DNA of 64,000 nt from Saprospiraceae bacterium (lineage in GTDB: Bacteria; Bacteroidota; Bacteroidia; Chitinophagales; Saprospiraceae). The DNA is taken from positions 92,951-156,950 of the forward strand of contig JAGQWX010000005.1 of assembly GCA_020436935.1 (NCBI GenBank), read 5' to 3'. The notes under the pieces were generated by a model. It worked only from the letters and a program-made list of their open reading frames with translations, was not told the DNA's origin and did not search any database. Below are positions 39,862 through 48,247 of the stretch, one piece after another (the first letter of the stretch is position 1; each line of letters opens with the position of its first letter). Position numbers and translations under genes: made by a program.

Positions 39862-39900
39862 GTGCATTTCATCAAAAGTGGTGAGATGCACTTTTCATTT
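39862..39900 (+). terminator. Terminator after the first sulfatase gene
   Basis: GTGCATTTCA, 10-base loop, TGAGATGCAC (10-bp stem with one G:T pair; 39862-39891), then TTTTCATTT. It is 27 bases after the sulfatase stop and suggests that the double sulfatase has its own promoter. Confidence 0.75.
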
Positions 39901-40089
39901 AAAGAACCATAGTAACTTGTTTTTAATCCATAAACTTTTGGCCCGGAAAGGGAGGAATTTCTCCGTTTTCAAACTTATCCTTCCAGAATAACATCACTTT
40001 TATAGTCGCTAAAAATAATTGCGCTTCAGTTGAAATTTTTTCCGAAATTCCAGTAAAATAAGGCTTTTCAGGCATTTTAAAGTAACTTT

Positions 40090-40138
40090 TAAACCTTTTG
40101 TGACAATCGTTGACCCCATATAAGACCTTGATCCATGT
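40090..40138 (+). promoter_or_regulatory. Weak matches to the susC2 operator
   Basis: TAAACCTTTT (40090), TGACCCCATA (40111) and TGATCCATGT (40129) resemble the TGAACCyTAT repeats before susC2, with spacing 21 and 18. They lie 82-130 bases before the double sulfatase gene, within a 384-base gap that holds no convincing gene. Suggestive only. Confidence 0.25.
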
Positions 40139-40219
40139 ACTTTTGGCTAAAGTTTTCAATCTTAACACCACGATAGTAAACTAAAATTCAAATTATCAGT
40201 CTAAACAGGAAATAAGAAC

Positions 40220-43200
40220 ATGTTAAAGCGACTTTCACTTTTATTGATTTTTTTGGCGGTAGGCCAAAGTGTTTTTGCGCAACAGAAGAAAAACAACATC
40301 CTCTTTATAGCCGTAGATGATCTCAAGCCATTATTGAGCAACTACGGACACCCTGAAATGAAAACTCCTAATTTTGACAGGCTGGCGGCCATGGGTGTGA
40401 CCTTCACCAATGCCCATGTCCAGCAAGCTGTCTGCGGGCCATCCAGAGCGAGCATCATGACAGGCACAACACCCGACATGACCAAGGTTTGGGATCTGCA
40501 AACAGATTTTAGAACTTCTAACCCCGCACTAGTTTCCATGCCCGAGTATCTCGCCCAGAATGGTTATGAAACAACAGCAATCGGAAAGATCTACCATAAA
40601 GGATCATCAGCTCCAGGCCATGATGGCAAAAGCTGGACCATTCCTCATATGCAACCTGAAGGCAAAGATCCTGTCTATGGATCTGCAGCCTATGAATATT
40701 ATCAAGATCCTGAGGTGAAAGAGCAAATAGCTGAAATTGAAAGCAAACTCAAAGCTGCCGGCACAAAGGGAGGAATGAGGGAAAAAGTGTTCAAGGAAAT
40801 CAAACCATCAGTCGAAGGATTTGATGTGAGCGATGAGGCTTATCAAGATGGTATGTATGCCCTGGAAGCAATAAAAATGATGAAGCAGTTGTCAAAGGGA
40901 GCAAAACCATTTTTTCTTGGTGTTGGCTTCCAAAGACCTCACTTGCCTTTTGTAGCTCCAAAAAAATATTGGGATTTGTACGACAGGAATAAAATCCAGA
41001 TCAATCCATTACAATCAACAGGTACCGATATTCCAAAAATAGCTTTTCACAATTCTGGAGAGTTGAGGGCTTACACAGACATTCAAAAAGATTTTGACCT
41101 TGACCAGCCCATAAATGAAGCCAAGCAAAAAGAACTTATCCACGGATATATGGCCTGTATATCCTATATAGATGCTCAATTGGGCAAATTACTGGATACA
41201 TATCTTGCCCTGGGATTGGACAAAAATACGGAAATCGTGCTTTGGGGAGATCACGGCTGGCATTTGGGTGATCATACGCTATGGTGTAAACACAGCAATT
41301 TTGAGCAGGCAACTCATGCACCATTGATGTTTGCAGGGCCCGGTATTGCCAAAGGCGTTAAGGTAGATAATCCTGTTGAAATGCTGGACATATTTCCCAC
41401 ATTGTTTGAGTTGGCAGGGGTGCCACAGCATGCACAAACTGAGGGGAAGTCGCTTGCTCCGTTGATGGACAAAGACAAAAAAACAACTGTAGCAACTCCT
41501 TATGCCATCAGCCAGTACAGCAGAGCGAAAGATATCAAAGGATACAGTCTAAGGAATGAAAGATACAGATATACAGAATGGCACAAAAACGATTACAACA
41601 GCCATAAGAAGTACGATGGCGCCAACATCATGGCCACAGAATTGTATGACTATGAAAAAGACCCTCTTGAATCTAAAAACCTGATCAATGATCCGGCTTA
41701 TGCCCAGGTTTTGAAGGATTTGAAAATGCAGTTGAAAGCCCACCTTGAGGCCAAGGCTGTTGCAGCTAGTGCAGCTAAAAAAGCAAACAAAAATGCTGAA
41801 AAAGCAACTGGAGACAGTGGTGTCAAAAATCCTGATGCAAAGTCAAATAAAAAGAAAGAAGCAGCTTCAATGAGTGAATCCACTGCCTCAGTCAACACTG
41901 GGCAGGTAAAGTCTGAAGAGCAGGGCAGCAAAAAACCAAATACAGCACAACAAAACAAAAAAGCAAAAGCAAGTGGCACAGCAAGTTCCAATAAAACTGC
42001 AGCAGAAAGTACCAGAACAGCGGAAGGTTCAAAACCAAATATCATCATCATTCTTGCAGATGATTTGGGATACCACGACCTGAGTTTTACTGGATCTGAA
42101 ATATACAATACACCCAACATCGACGAGCTTGCAAAGAAGGCCAAATCATTTCAGGTGGCCTATTCCAGTTATCCAAGGTGTGTACCTTCAAGGTATGCCA
42201 TGATGACCTCCACCTATCCTGTCAACGAAGACCATGGTGACTTATCGGCAATACCAGCTGAAAACAGTTTCATCCAACAATTCAAATCATCGGGTTACCA
42301 GACCTCATATGTAGGCAAATGGCATTTGGGAGATGGAAATAATTCGCCCAAAGGCCTGGGTTTTGACCATTCTTTCGCAGCTGGTACGGCAGGAGGTACA
42401 GGCTCCCATTTTTATCCATTCAACAATGAGCGGTCAAAAACAGATCCGGATTTACACATAGAAGACGTTTCAGAGACAGGAAAAAAGGGAGATTATCTGG
42501 CCGACCTGCTCACTGACCAGACCGTTGATTTTATCAAAAAAGCCGACAAGAGCAAACCATTCATGGCCATCCTTGCACATTATGCTGTACATACACCTAT
42601 TGAAGCCAAAAAGGAAGACATAGAAAGAAACAAACCACAGATAGCAGCCAACAGCTTTGGCGGTAGACCGGAATACATCCTCGAAGGCGAGGGTAGAAAT
42701 AAGATGCGACAAGATGATGCAGTATATGCCGGCATGGTTGAAAATCTGGATATGAATGTCGGAAAAATACTTCAGGCTCTCAAAGACCTGGGCATTGACA
42801 AAAATACCATTGTTGTATTTACTTCAGATCACGGAGGACTATCCAACGACGGAAATAAAAACCAGAGACACCTGGCCACAACCAATTTCCCGCTAAGAGC
42901 AGGTAAAGGGCACTTGTATGAAGGAGGAGTGAGGGTGCCACTTTTCATCAAATGGGAGGATAAAATCAAGGCCGGTGCAGAGACAGAAAGCATTGTCCTG
43001 GGGATGGACCTTATGCCAACTCTCCTGGATCTTGCTTTGGACAAAAAACTGACCAAAGTTGATGGCAAAAGTTATGAAAAGGTCATTGAAGGTAAAGAAA
43101 AATGGAACGACAGGACCGTATTCTGGCATGAGGACAAAGCAAGACCTTACAGCACTGGTGATAGCAAATGTTCATCTGTTCGTTCAGGAAATTACAAGCT

Positions 43201-43450
43201 GATGCATTTTTATGAGAAAGGCATTTATGAAATGTATGATTTGTCCAAAGACATATCGGAGACAGACAATCTCTATGCTGCTCAACCGGAAAAAGCAAAA
43301 GAACTCACCCAATTGCTCACCGATTGGAAAAAGGCCTATCAAGTAAAGCATGGAAAGGGGGGCAATGAAAAGCCGGCAAAAAAGGACAAAACAGCAGCCA
43401 ACGGAAAAGATAAGCCAAAAAATAAAAAAGCCGGGCAAAATGATGAATAG
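40220..43450 (+). CDS. Fused double S1 sulfatase
   Basis: Single protein of 1076 residues with two complete sulfatase domains. A signal peptide ends near residue 20 (GQSVFAQQ). Domain 1 (about 24-500) is like iduronate-2-sulfatase, with signature CGPSR at 72-76 (Cys72), metal Asp33-Asp34 and WGDHGWHLGDH. A low-complexity Ala/Lys/Ser linker of about 100 residues (about 505-604) follows. Domain 2 (about 605-1045) is arylsulfatase-like, with CVPSR at 654-658 (Cys654), ADDLGYHD and TSDHGGLSNDG. A lysine-rich tail closes the protein. Typical S1 sulfatases have 450-600 residues, so this is a true fusion of two different types, not a duplication. Both need formylglycine. It overlaps the GH10 start by 11 bases. 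Substrates are unknown. Confidence 0.94.
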   Translation: MLKRLSLLLIFLAVGQSVFAQQKKNNILFIAVDDLKPLLSNYGHPEMKTPNFDRLAAMGVTFTNAHVQQAVCGPSRASIMTGTTPDMTKVWDLQTDFRTSNPALVSMPEYLAQNGYETTAIGKIYHKGSSAPGHDGKSWTIPHMQPEGKDPVYGSAAYEYYQDPEVKEQIAEIESKLKAAGTKGGMREKVFKEIKPSVEGFDVSDEAYQDGMYALEAIKMMKQLSKGAKPFFLGVGFQRPHLPFVAPKKYWDLYDRNKIQINPLQSTGTDIPKIAFHNSGELRAYTDIQKDFDLDQPINEAKQKELIHGYMACISYIDAQLGKLLDTYLALGLDKNTEIVLWGDHGWHLGDHTLWCKHSNFEQATHAPLMFAGPGIAKGVKVDNPVEMLDIFPTLFELAGVPQHAQTEGKSLAPLMDKDKKTTVATPYAISQYSRAKDIKGYSLRNERYRYTEWHKNDYNSHKKYDGANIMATELYDYEKDPLESKNLINDPAYAQVLKDLKMQLKAHLEAKAVAASAAKKANKNAEKATGDSGVKNPDAKSNKKKEAASMSESTASVNTGQVKSEEQGSKKPNTAQQNKKAKASGTASSNKTAAESTRTAEGSKPNIIIILADDLGYHDLSFTGSEIYNTPNIDELAKKAKSFQVAYSSYPRCVPSRYAMMTSTYPVNEDHGDLSAIPAENSFIQQFKSSGYQTSYVGKWHLGDGNNSPKGLGFDHSFAAGTAGGTGSHFYPFNNERSKTDPDLHIEDVSETGKKGDYLADLLTDQTVDFIKKADKSKPFMAILAHYAVHTPIEAKKEDIERNKPQIAANSFGGRPEYILEGEGRNKMRQDDAVYAGMVENLDMNVGKILQALKDLGIDKNTIVVFTSDHGGLSNDGNKNQRHLATTNFPLRAGKGHLYEGGVRVPLFIKWEDKIKAGAETESIVLGMDLMPTLLDLALDKKLTKVDGKSYEKVIEGKEKWNDRTVFWHEDKARPYSTGDSKCSSVRSGNYKLMHFYEKGIYEMYDLSKDISETDNLYAAQPEKAKELTQLLTDWKKAYQVKHGKGGNEKPAKKDKTAANGKDKPKNKKAGQNDE

Positions 43451-45221
43451 TGGTTGGATGAACCGCCATTTGATATCTACAGCTGGGTTTTTATTCTTTG
43501 TTTTAGCGATTCAGATGCCTGCATATACACAGGCATCCCCAAAATCCAGGGTTTCCATATTGGACAATGCCAAACTGAAGCAATGGAAATTTACAAAGGC
43601 GGGGGTCGGAAGTCTGGCGAGGTTGGAGTCTGAGGGGGCAAATGTTTTTCAGGTCACCTCACAAATTGCTTCACAATATACCTACCAGCTGGCAACTAAA
43701 CTCCCGGTTAAACCAGGACCTTACAAAAAAGGGGAGAAGCTATTGTTGAAGTTTACAGCCAAATCCTTAAGCTCCAGCTTCGAAACAGGGGAGGCGAAAG
43801 TTCTTTGGCAGCTCAAAACCGGAACAGATTCACGTTTGTGGGAGGATGCGGTAATCAGCATCGCCAGCCAATGGCAGACCTATTACCTCCCTTTTGAGAT
43901 TCCCTTGAATTCCAAAGACGATGAACTGAGTGTGGTCATGCAATTTGGCTTTCCGCCACAACAATTTTTGATCAAAGAGCTCAGCCTTGACCTGTATGCT
44001 AAGGAGACATCCTTGCAGGATTTGCCCAAGACGCAGATCACTTATCCAGGAATGGAAGCCGAGGCGTCGTGGAGAAAAGAAGCGTTTGCCAGAATAGACT
44101 CGATGAGAAAAGGCGATTTTGAAATACAATTTTATAAGGACGGCCAGCCTCTGGAAAATGTCGCCCTCCAGGTGGAAATGACAGACCATCAGTTCAATTG
44201 GGGAGCTACAGTGAGGGCAAAAGACATCGTTGAACGTCCCGGTGATCTCCAGCTCTTGAAAGAGAATTTCAACACAGCGGTTTTGGAAAACGACTTGAAA
44301 ATAAAATTCTGGACCAAACAAACAATGCCCACAACATTAAAGGCCATGGACTTGCTCAAGGCCAAAGGCTTGAGATTGAAAGGGCATGTTTTGATATGGC
44401 CGGGATTCAATCACCTACCATCTCAAATCATAAAACATGAAAACAATCCAGAAAAAGTGATTGAAATTTTAAATCAGCATATCCGGCAAATTCTTAATGA
44501 AACGAAAGGTAGGATTGATCAATGGGACGTCGTGAATGAGGCCTATACCAATAAGGATTTGCAACGCATCACAGGTTCGGAGGATGCGCTTTATAATGCC
44601 TTCCGGTTTATGAAAAGCCAATATCCTGATGTGAAAAGATTGGTCAACGAATATGGCATCATCAGTCAGGGTGGGCTCAATCAGACCAAGAGGGAGTGGT
44701 ATTACAATTACATCAAACGTATAGATGAAAACACCGATGGAGCGATCGATGGCATAGGGATACAATCGCATATTGGTACGGATCTGACCCCGCCTGTCAA
44801 AGTGCTGGAAATTCTGGATTATTATGCCCAACTGGGCAAAAGCATTTCGATCTCAGAATTTACGCTGGATGTCAGGGATGAAAATATCCGCAGAATGTAT
44901 ACCGAAGACTTTTTGATTGCAGCTTTCAGTCATCCGTCGGTCACAGATTTTATTTTTTGGGGATTCAACAATGACGCCTCGGGCAGGACAGATCTATTCG
45001 ACAGGAATGGTCACGCCGGAAGCATGGGCATGGCTTACCAGGCTCTGGTCCACGGTTTGTGGAAGACCAAAGCAGCGGGCAATACCAATGCAGACGGAGT
45101 CTGGAAAGGGACAGGGTTTTATGGGAGCTACAATTATACATATACCATCAATGGACAGGAGCGCAAAGGGAAATTCAAGCTTGCTCCTGGTGAAGATACA
45201 GTGATAAGAATCAATTTGTAG
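43440..45221 (+). CDS. Glycoside hydrolase family 10, endo-xylanase-like, with N-terminal binding module
   Basis: Secreted enzyme of 593 residues. Signal peptide to about MPAYTQAS. Residues about 35-190 form a beta-sandwich like a carbohydrate-binding module, followed by the RKGDFEIQFYKDGQPL linker strand region and the GH10 barrel (about 255-560). The acid/base is Glu367 in WDVVNEAY; the nucleophile is Glu473 in SISEFTLD, a variant of the usual ITELD. The end (GFYGSYNYTYTINGQ) is common in divergent Bacteroidota GH10s. GH10 enzymes cut beta-1,4-xylan inside the chain. The ATG at 43440 (or 43443) overlaps the double sulfatase stop, so the two are translated together, which ties xylan-type cleavage to desulfation. 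A terminator follows at 45254. Confidence 0.92.
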   Translation: MMNSGWMNRHLISTAGFLFFVLAIQMPAYTQASPKSRVSILDNAKLKQWKFTKAGVGSLARLESEGANVFQVTSQIASQYTYQLATKLPVKPGPYKKGEKLLLKFTAKSLSSSFETGEAKVLWQLKTGTDSRLWEDAVISIASQWQTYYLPFEIPLNSKDDELSVVMQFGFPPQQFLIKELSLDLYAKETSLQDLPKTQITYPGMEAEASWRKEAFARIDSMRKGDFEIQFYKDGQPLENVALQVEMTDHQFNWGATVRAKDIVERPGDLQLLKENFNTAVLENDLKIKFWTKQTMPTTLKAMDLLKAKGLRLKGHVLIWPGFNHLPSQIIKHENNPEKVIEILNQHIRQILNETKGRIDQWDVVNEAYTNKDLQRITGSEDALYNAFRFMKSQYPDVKRLVNEYGIISQGGLNQTKREWYYNYIKRIDENTDGAIDGIGIQSHIGTDLTPPVKVLEILDYYAQLGKSISISEFTLDVRDENIRRMYTEDFLIAAFSHPSVTDFIFWGFNNDASGRTDLFDRNGHAGSMGMAYQALVHGLWKTKAAGNTNADGVWKGTGFYGSYNYTYTINGQERKGKFKLAPGEDTVIRINL

Positions 45222-45253
45222 GGGTTGAAAAATGCGTAGCATTTTATTGGGGA

Positions 45254-45286
45254 GTGGTCAGGCTTGCGTCTGACCACCTTTTTTTT
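45254..45286 (+). terminator. Rho-independent terminator after GH10
   Basis: GTGGTCAG (45254-45261), 8-base loop, CTGACCAC (45270-45277), then C and eight T. It is 32 bases past the GH10 stop and ends the double sulfatase-GH10 transcript. Confidence 0.9.
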
Positions 45287-45469
45287 AATGGCTGTTTATG
45301 GATTGATTTAGCTGCAACCGATCTGTATACTATCAAAAGATTTTCGGAGTTTTTATTTCAGTTTTGGTTCTGCAAAACTCACGCTTATGGTAATCAAAAA
45401 GTCAATTTTCAGACCTATCCTGACGCTATTTGGCCCCTTTCCCCCTTGGCCATCCGGTATTTTTATTCC

Positions 45470-45700
45470 ATGAAAAAGAAATCGTTATTCCTCATTATTG
45501 TCACCATTATCCTCTATTTACTTCAGAGAGATGTATTGTTTGGTAGGACCAATGACACCTTTAGTATAGGGACTACCATTCATTTTTTCCATTCGCATTA
45601 TTACACAGCTGTTTCACAAAAATCTGACAGCATTCTTGCAGACCTTCAACCGCCTGATAGAAGCTGTACTGAGCTGAATTTGCACATCTCTTTTCCCTAG
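45470..45700 (+). CDS. Possible small membrane-anchored protein
   Basis: Open frame of 76 residues starting at an ATG. The beginning, MKKKSLFLIIVTIILYLL, looks like a signal anchor; the rest is polar with several His and no known motif. The frame is open further upstream, but that part lies over the terminator at 45254 and is unlikely to be translated. The gap 45222-45850 holds nothing else convincing except two AAACCT words 21 bases apart near 45785 and 45806. I do not recognise the product, and it may be spurious. Confidence 0.25.
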   Translation: MKKKSLFLIIVTIILYLLQRDVLFGRTNDTFSIGTTIHFFHSHYYTAVSQKSDSILADLQPPDRSCTELNLHISFP

Positions 45701-45850
45701 CACATCATGAGGGAAGTATCGGGTGAAGATTTAAAATCAATTCGCACAATAAGCGCTGAAAATCAATGTGTTTTGACAAATCTCAAACCTATACAGACGG
45801 TTTTTAAACCTGTTTCTAAGCGGAATAAAAGAATTTTGAACCATTAAAAA

Positions 45851-46225
45851 ATGAATAAATCGTTATACATCATGCAAAAAATTTATACCCTCTCCCTCTT
45901 TCTGGGACTCTTATTTTCCACTTCATTGCTGTCTGCCCAAAAGATGACAGACGAGAAAAAAGCAGAAGAAAAACTGACGGAACTCGTAACAAAAATATCA
46001 GAAGCAGAGGCACCCGGCCTTTCTGAAGCCCAGAAGAAGTCCGCCTACACCATCTACCTCGATGCCATGGTGGCCATGTCTGAGATTCGTAAAATGAAAT
46101 TGCCATCAGAAGAAACTGACGAGAAGCTCAAGCCCATCAGAAAAGAAATGTCCAAAAAGATCAATATGGAAGTGTTGACAAAAGAGCAGAGACAAGCCAT
46201 CAACGCTTCAAAAAAGGACGAATGA
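45851..46225 (+). CDS. Small secreted helical protein, CpxP/Spy-like
   Basis: Protein of 124 residues. A signal peptide ends near LLSAQKM; an inner ATG (Met8) could also start it. The mature part is helical and charged, with two LTxxQ-like words (LSEAQKKSAY and LTKEQRQAI), which recall the CpxP/Spy group of periplasmic chaperone-like proteins. The match is weak and no enzyme motif is present. It overlaps the next gene by 4 bases (ATGA), and that product has the same size and style, so the two may act as a pair. They come directly before two T9SS cargo genes in one operon. A chaperone or adaptor role for the cargo is an inference. Confidence 0.75.
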   Translation: MNKSLYIMQKIYTLSLFLGLLFSTSLLSAQKMTDEKKAEEKLTELVTKISEAEAPGLSEAQKKSAYTIYLDAMVAMSEIRKMKLPSEETDEKLKPIRKEMSKKINMEVLTKEQRQAINASKKDE

Positions 46226-46581
46226 AATACAAGTGCATCCTTTTGATCTGTTTTGGGATTTTTATTGGCAGTGTCTCCATGAATGCGCAATTTTCGGTAG
46301 AAGAGCTTGCAAAAGCTGAAGTCCTCGACCTCGATGAAAAATTGGTATTCATGGATCCTTCAACTGCACTTTCTGAAGAGCAGCAAAAGTTGATCCAGCA
46401 GCTATTTACAGAGAAAATAGCCAAAGCAAAAAAGATCAGGGAAAGTATTCAGGATCCAACGCTGAGACAATCAGAACTCGACCAGCTCTATAAGCAAACC
46501 AGTGACAGGTTGCACAATAACATTCTTTCGCGAAGACAACGCGAAGCAAAGTTTGATTATCAAAAATTAAAGAACAATTAA
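46222..46581 (+). CDS. Small secreted helical protein, CpxP/Spy-like (second)
   Basis: Protein of 119 residues. Signal peptide ends near GSVSMNAQF. The mature part is mainly helix with LSEEQQKLIQQLF and ILSRRQREAKF, again LTxxQ-like, and a central heptad-rich stretch. It resembles the preceding gene product in size and layout but not closely in sequence. Its start overlaps the preceding stop (ATGA), so the two are translationally coupled. It ends 11 bases before the beta-helix T9SS protein. Function unknown; a periplasmic adaptor or chaperone-like role is possible. Confidence 0.75.
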   Translation: MKYKCILLICFGIFIGSVSMNAQFSVEELAKAEVLDLDEKLVFMDPSTALSEEQQKLIQQLFTEKIAKAKKIRESIQDPTLRQSELDQLYKQTSDRLHNNILSRRQREAKFDYQKLKNN

Positions 46582-46592
46582 AGCCATTCATT

Positions 46593-48233
46593 ATGAAATT
46601 TAGAACTTTTACTTTTATACTTCTTTTCTGTTTGCCGGTGTTTATCCACGCCCAGGTCATCTGGGACGGAGGCGGAGACGCCAAATTATGGAATGATGCC
46701 CTCAACTGGAGTACCGACGCTGTCCCCGTAGCCGGAGAAATTGTCGAAATTGGCACTTCTGCGACCATCAGTGGAACAGCCCCGGCTACTTATGGTCAGC
46801 TGAGAATCGTAGGAAATGCCACAGTGGTTTTGGCGCTCAATTTGAGCATCGATGGTACTGCCGGAGACTTCCATGCAGTAACCGTGGGTAAAACGTGTAC
46901 ACTCAGCATAGGTGATGGAGTGAATGCGTATCAATTCAATGTCAATACCAATGACACCAAAGGAGGCATTGCCAATTTTGGTTCAGGTGACAGTTCTATG
47001 ATCACCATTGCATCGATGGCCAATTTGAGGCTGATGGGAGGTTCAAACGGCATCAATGCTGCAGCACCAGTGACCCAAATCGTCAATAAGGGGACCATAA
47101 CCATAGATCCTGCAGTCAAGATTGGAATTAAATCAGTCAGTACTTTTGACAACCAGGGCAGCATCATCTCAGGTGCTGTAGCCACTGACGCCATCCAGGT
47201 TGCAGGCGGAGTATTTACCAATGAGGGTACCATCACCATCAACAGTACGCTGGACGATGGCATTGAAATTCTTACCGGGGGAGTGTTCAACAATGAAGGA
47301 AGCATCAACATTACCGTAGCCGAAACCGCCAATGCTTCAAGAAATGGAATTGCTGTCGGTACCCTAGACGCAGAAGGAAGCTTCAACAATATGGCCAATG
47401 GAACCATCAACATCGATGGAGGCAGCTCTGCCACAGCACGGTCGATCATGGCCTATGAAAAAGGAAGTTTTACCAATGAAGGACTGGTAACTGTCAAAAA
47501 CGGCAATCCCGGAGCTACTATCTATACCAGAAACAGTTTGCAGAACCTTAAAGGAGGTGTCATAGACCTCACCAATGGCAGGATCAATGTCAATGTAGGT
47601 ACGCTCGTCAACAACGGCCTCATCAAAAGCAGCAGACAAGGATCAAGTGTATTCACATCTGAAGGCACCATCATCGTCAACAACGCCTTTTATCAGAGTG
47701 ATAGCGCCTTCACATTTGCGACAGGTGCCGGCACAATTACCAATAATGGCATTTATGTAGATTCAACAGGTGTGGCCATTGTTGACGCAGCATCGATGTG
47801 TGAAGTCGACCTGGGTGAAGTTTCCTACGATTATTTCTACGAGGGTAATGCCTATGCCACTTCTACAAGTGAAGGGAATCTTGCTTTCATGGCCAAAAGT
47901 GTGCTTTCAGACACAGTTGAATTGACGACCACCATTCCGGGAATCACCATTCAGGTCCTCAATGTCTGTCCGGAGGCCATTATCAATACAGCATCGAAGA
48001 CATTGGTGGCAGATCATTTGAACATATATCCCACAGTTGCCGGAAGTGGAGATGTCATCAATATTGATGGTGCACCAACCGATGCCGTCATAAGAATGTA
48101 TGATCTCAACGGTGCAATCATCGGACAAGGCAGAGGCAATAGGATTGAAGTGCCGACGCGAAATCCGGGAATGATCCTTCTTTCTGTGATGGATGGAAAA
48201 GTGGGTTATGTCCAGAAATTAATAATCAGATAA
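46593..48233 (+). CDS. Secreted beta-solenoid protein with T9SS sorting domain
   Basis: Protein of 546 residues. Signal peptide to about FIHAQVIWDGG. The body (about 90-400) is built of short repeats around F-x-N-E-G-x-I-x-I (GGVFTNEGTITI, GGVFNNEGSINI, GSFTNEGLVTV), a pattern of right-handed beta-helices or adhesins. The C-terminal 75 residues (LNIYPTVAGSGDVINI, MYDLNGAIIG, GYVQKLIIR) form a T9SS type A sorting domain, so it should be exported across the outer membrane and attached to the surface or released. No catalytic residues can be named; an adhesin or matrix protein is more likely than an enzyme. It is third of four genes in a tight operon (11 and 14 base gaps). Confidence 0.88.
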   Translation: MKFRTFTFILLFCLPVFIHAQVIWDGGGDAKLWNDALNWSTDAVPVAGEIVEIGTSATISGTAPATYGQLRIVGNATVVLALNLSIDGTAGDFHAVTVGKTCTLSIGDGVNAYQFNVNTNDTKGGIANFGSGDSSMITIASMANLRLMGGSNGINAAAPVTQIVNKGTITIDPAVKIGIKSVSTFDNQGSIISGAVATDAIQVAGGVFTNEGTITINSTLDDGIEILTGGVFNNEGSINITVAETANASRNGIAVGTLDAEGSFNNMANGTINIDGGSSATARSIMAYEKGSFTNEGLVTVKNGNPGATIYTRNSLQNLKGGVIDLTNGRINVNVGTLVNNGLIKSSRQGSSVFTSEGTIIVNNAFYQSDSAFTFATGAGTITNNGIYVDSTGVAIVDAASMCEVDLGEVSYDYFYEGNAYATSTSEGNLAFMAKSVLSDTVELTTTIPGITIQVLNVCPEAIINTASKTLVADHLNIYPTVAGSGDVINIDGAPTDAVIRMYDLNGAIIGQGRGNRIEVPTRNPGMILLSVMDGKVGYVQKLIIR

Positions 48234-48247
48234 TTAAGAGGAAAGCC

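Noticed and set aside
39923..40171. 82-residue open frame on the minus strand between the two sulfatase genes
   Set aside because: No recognised family, overlaps the probable promoter region of the double sulfatase, and has no promoter or partner of its own. It could be a remnant, but there is not enough to call a gene.
45254..45469. Upstream half of a 148-residue frame after GH10
   Set aside because: It begins inside the stem of a strong terminator. Only the part from 45470 is kept as a weak candidate.
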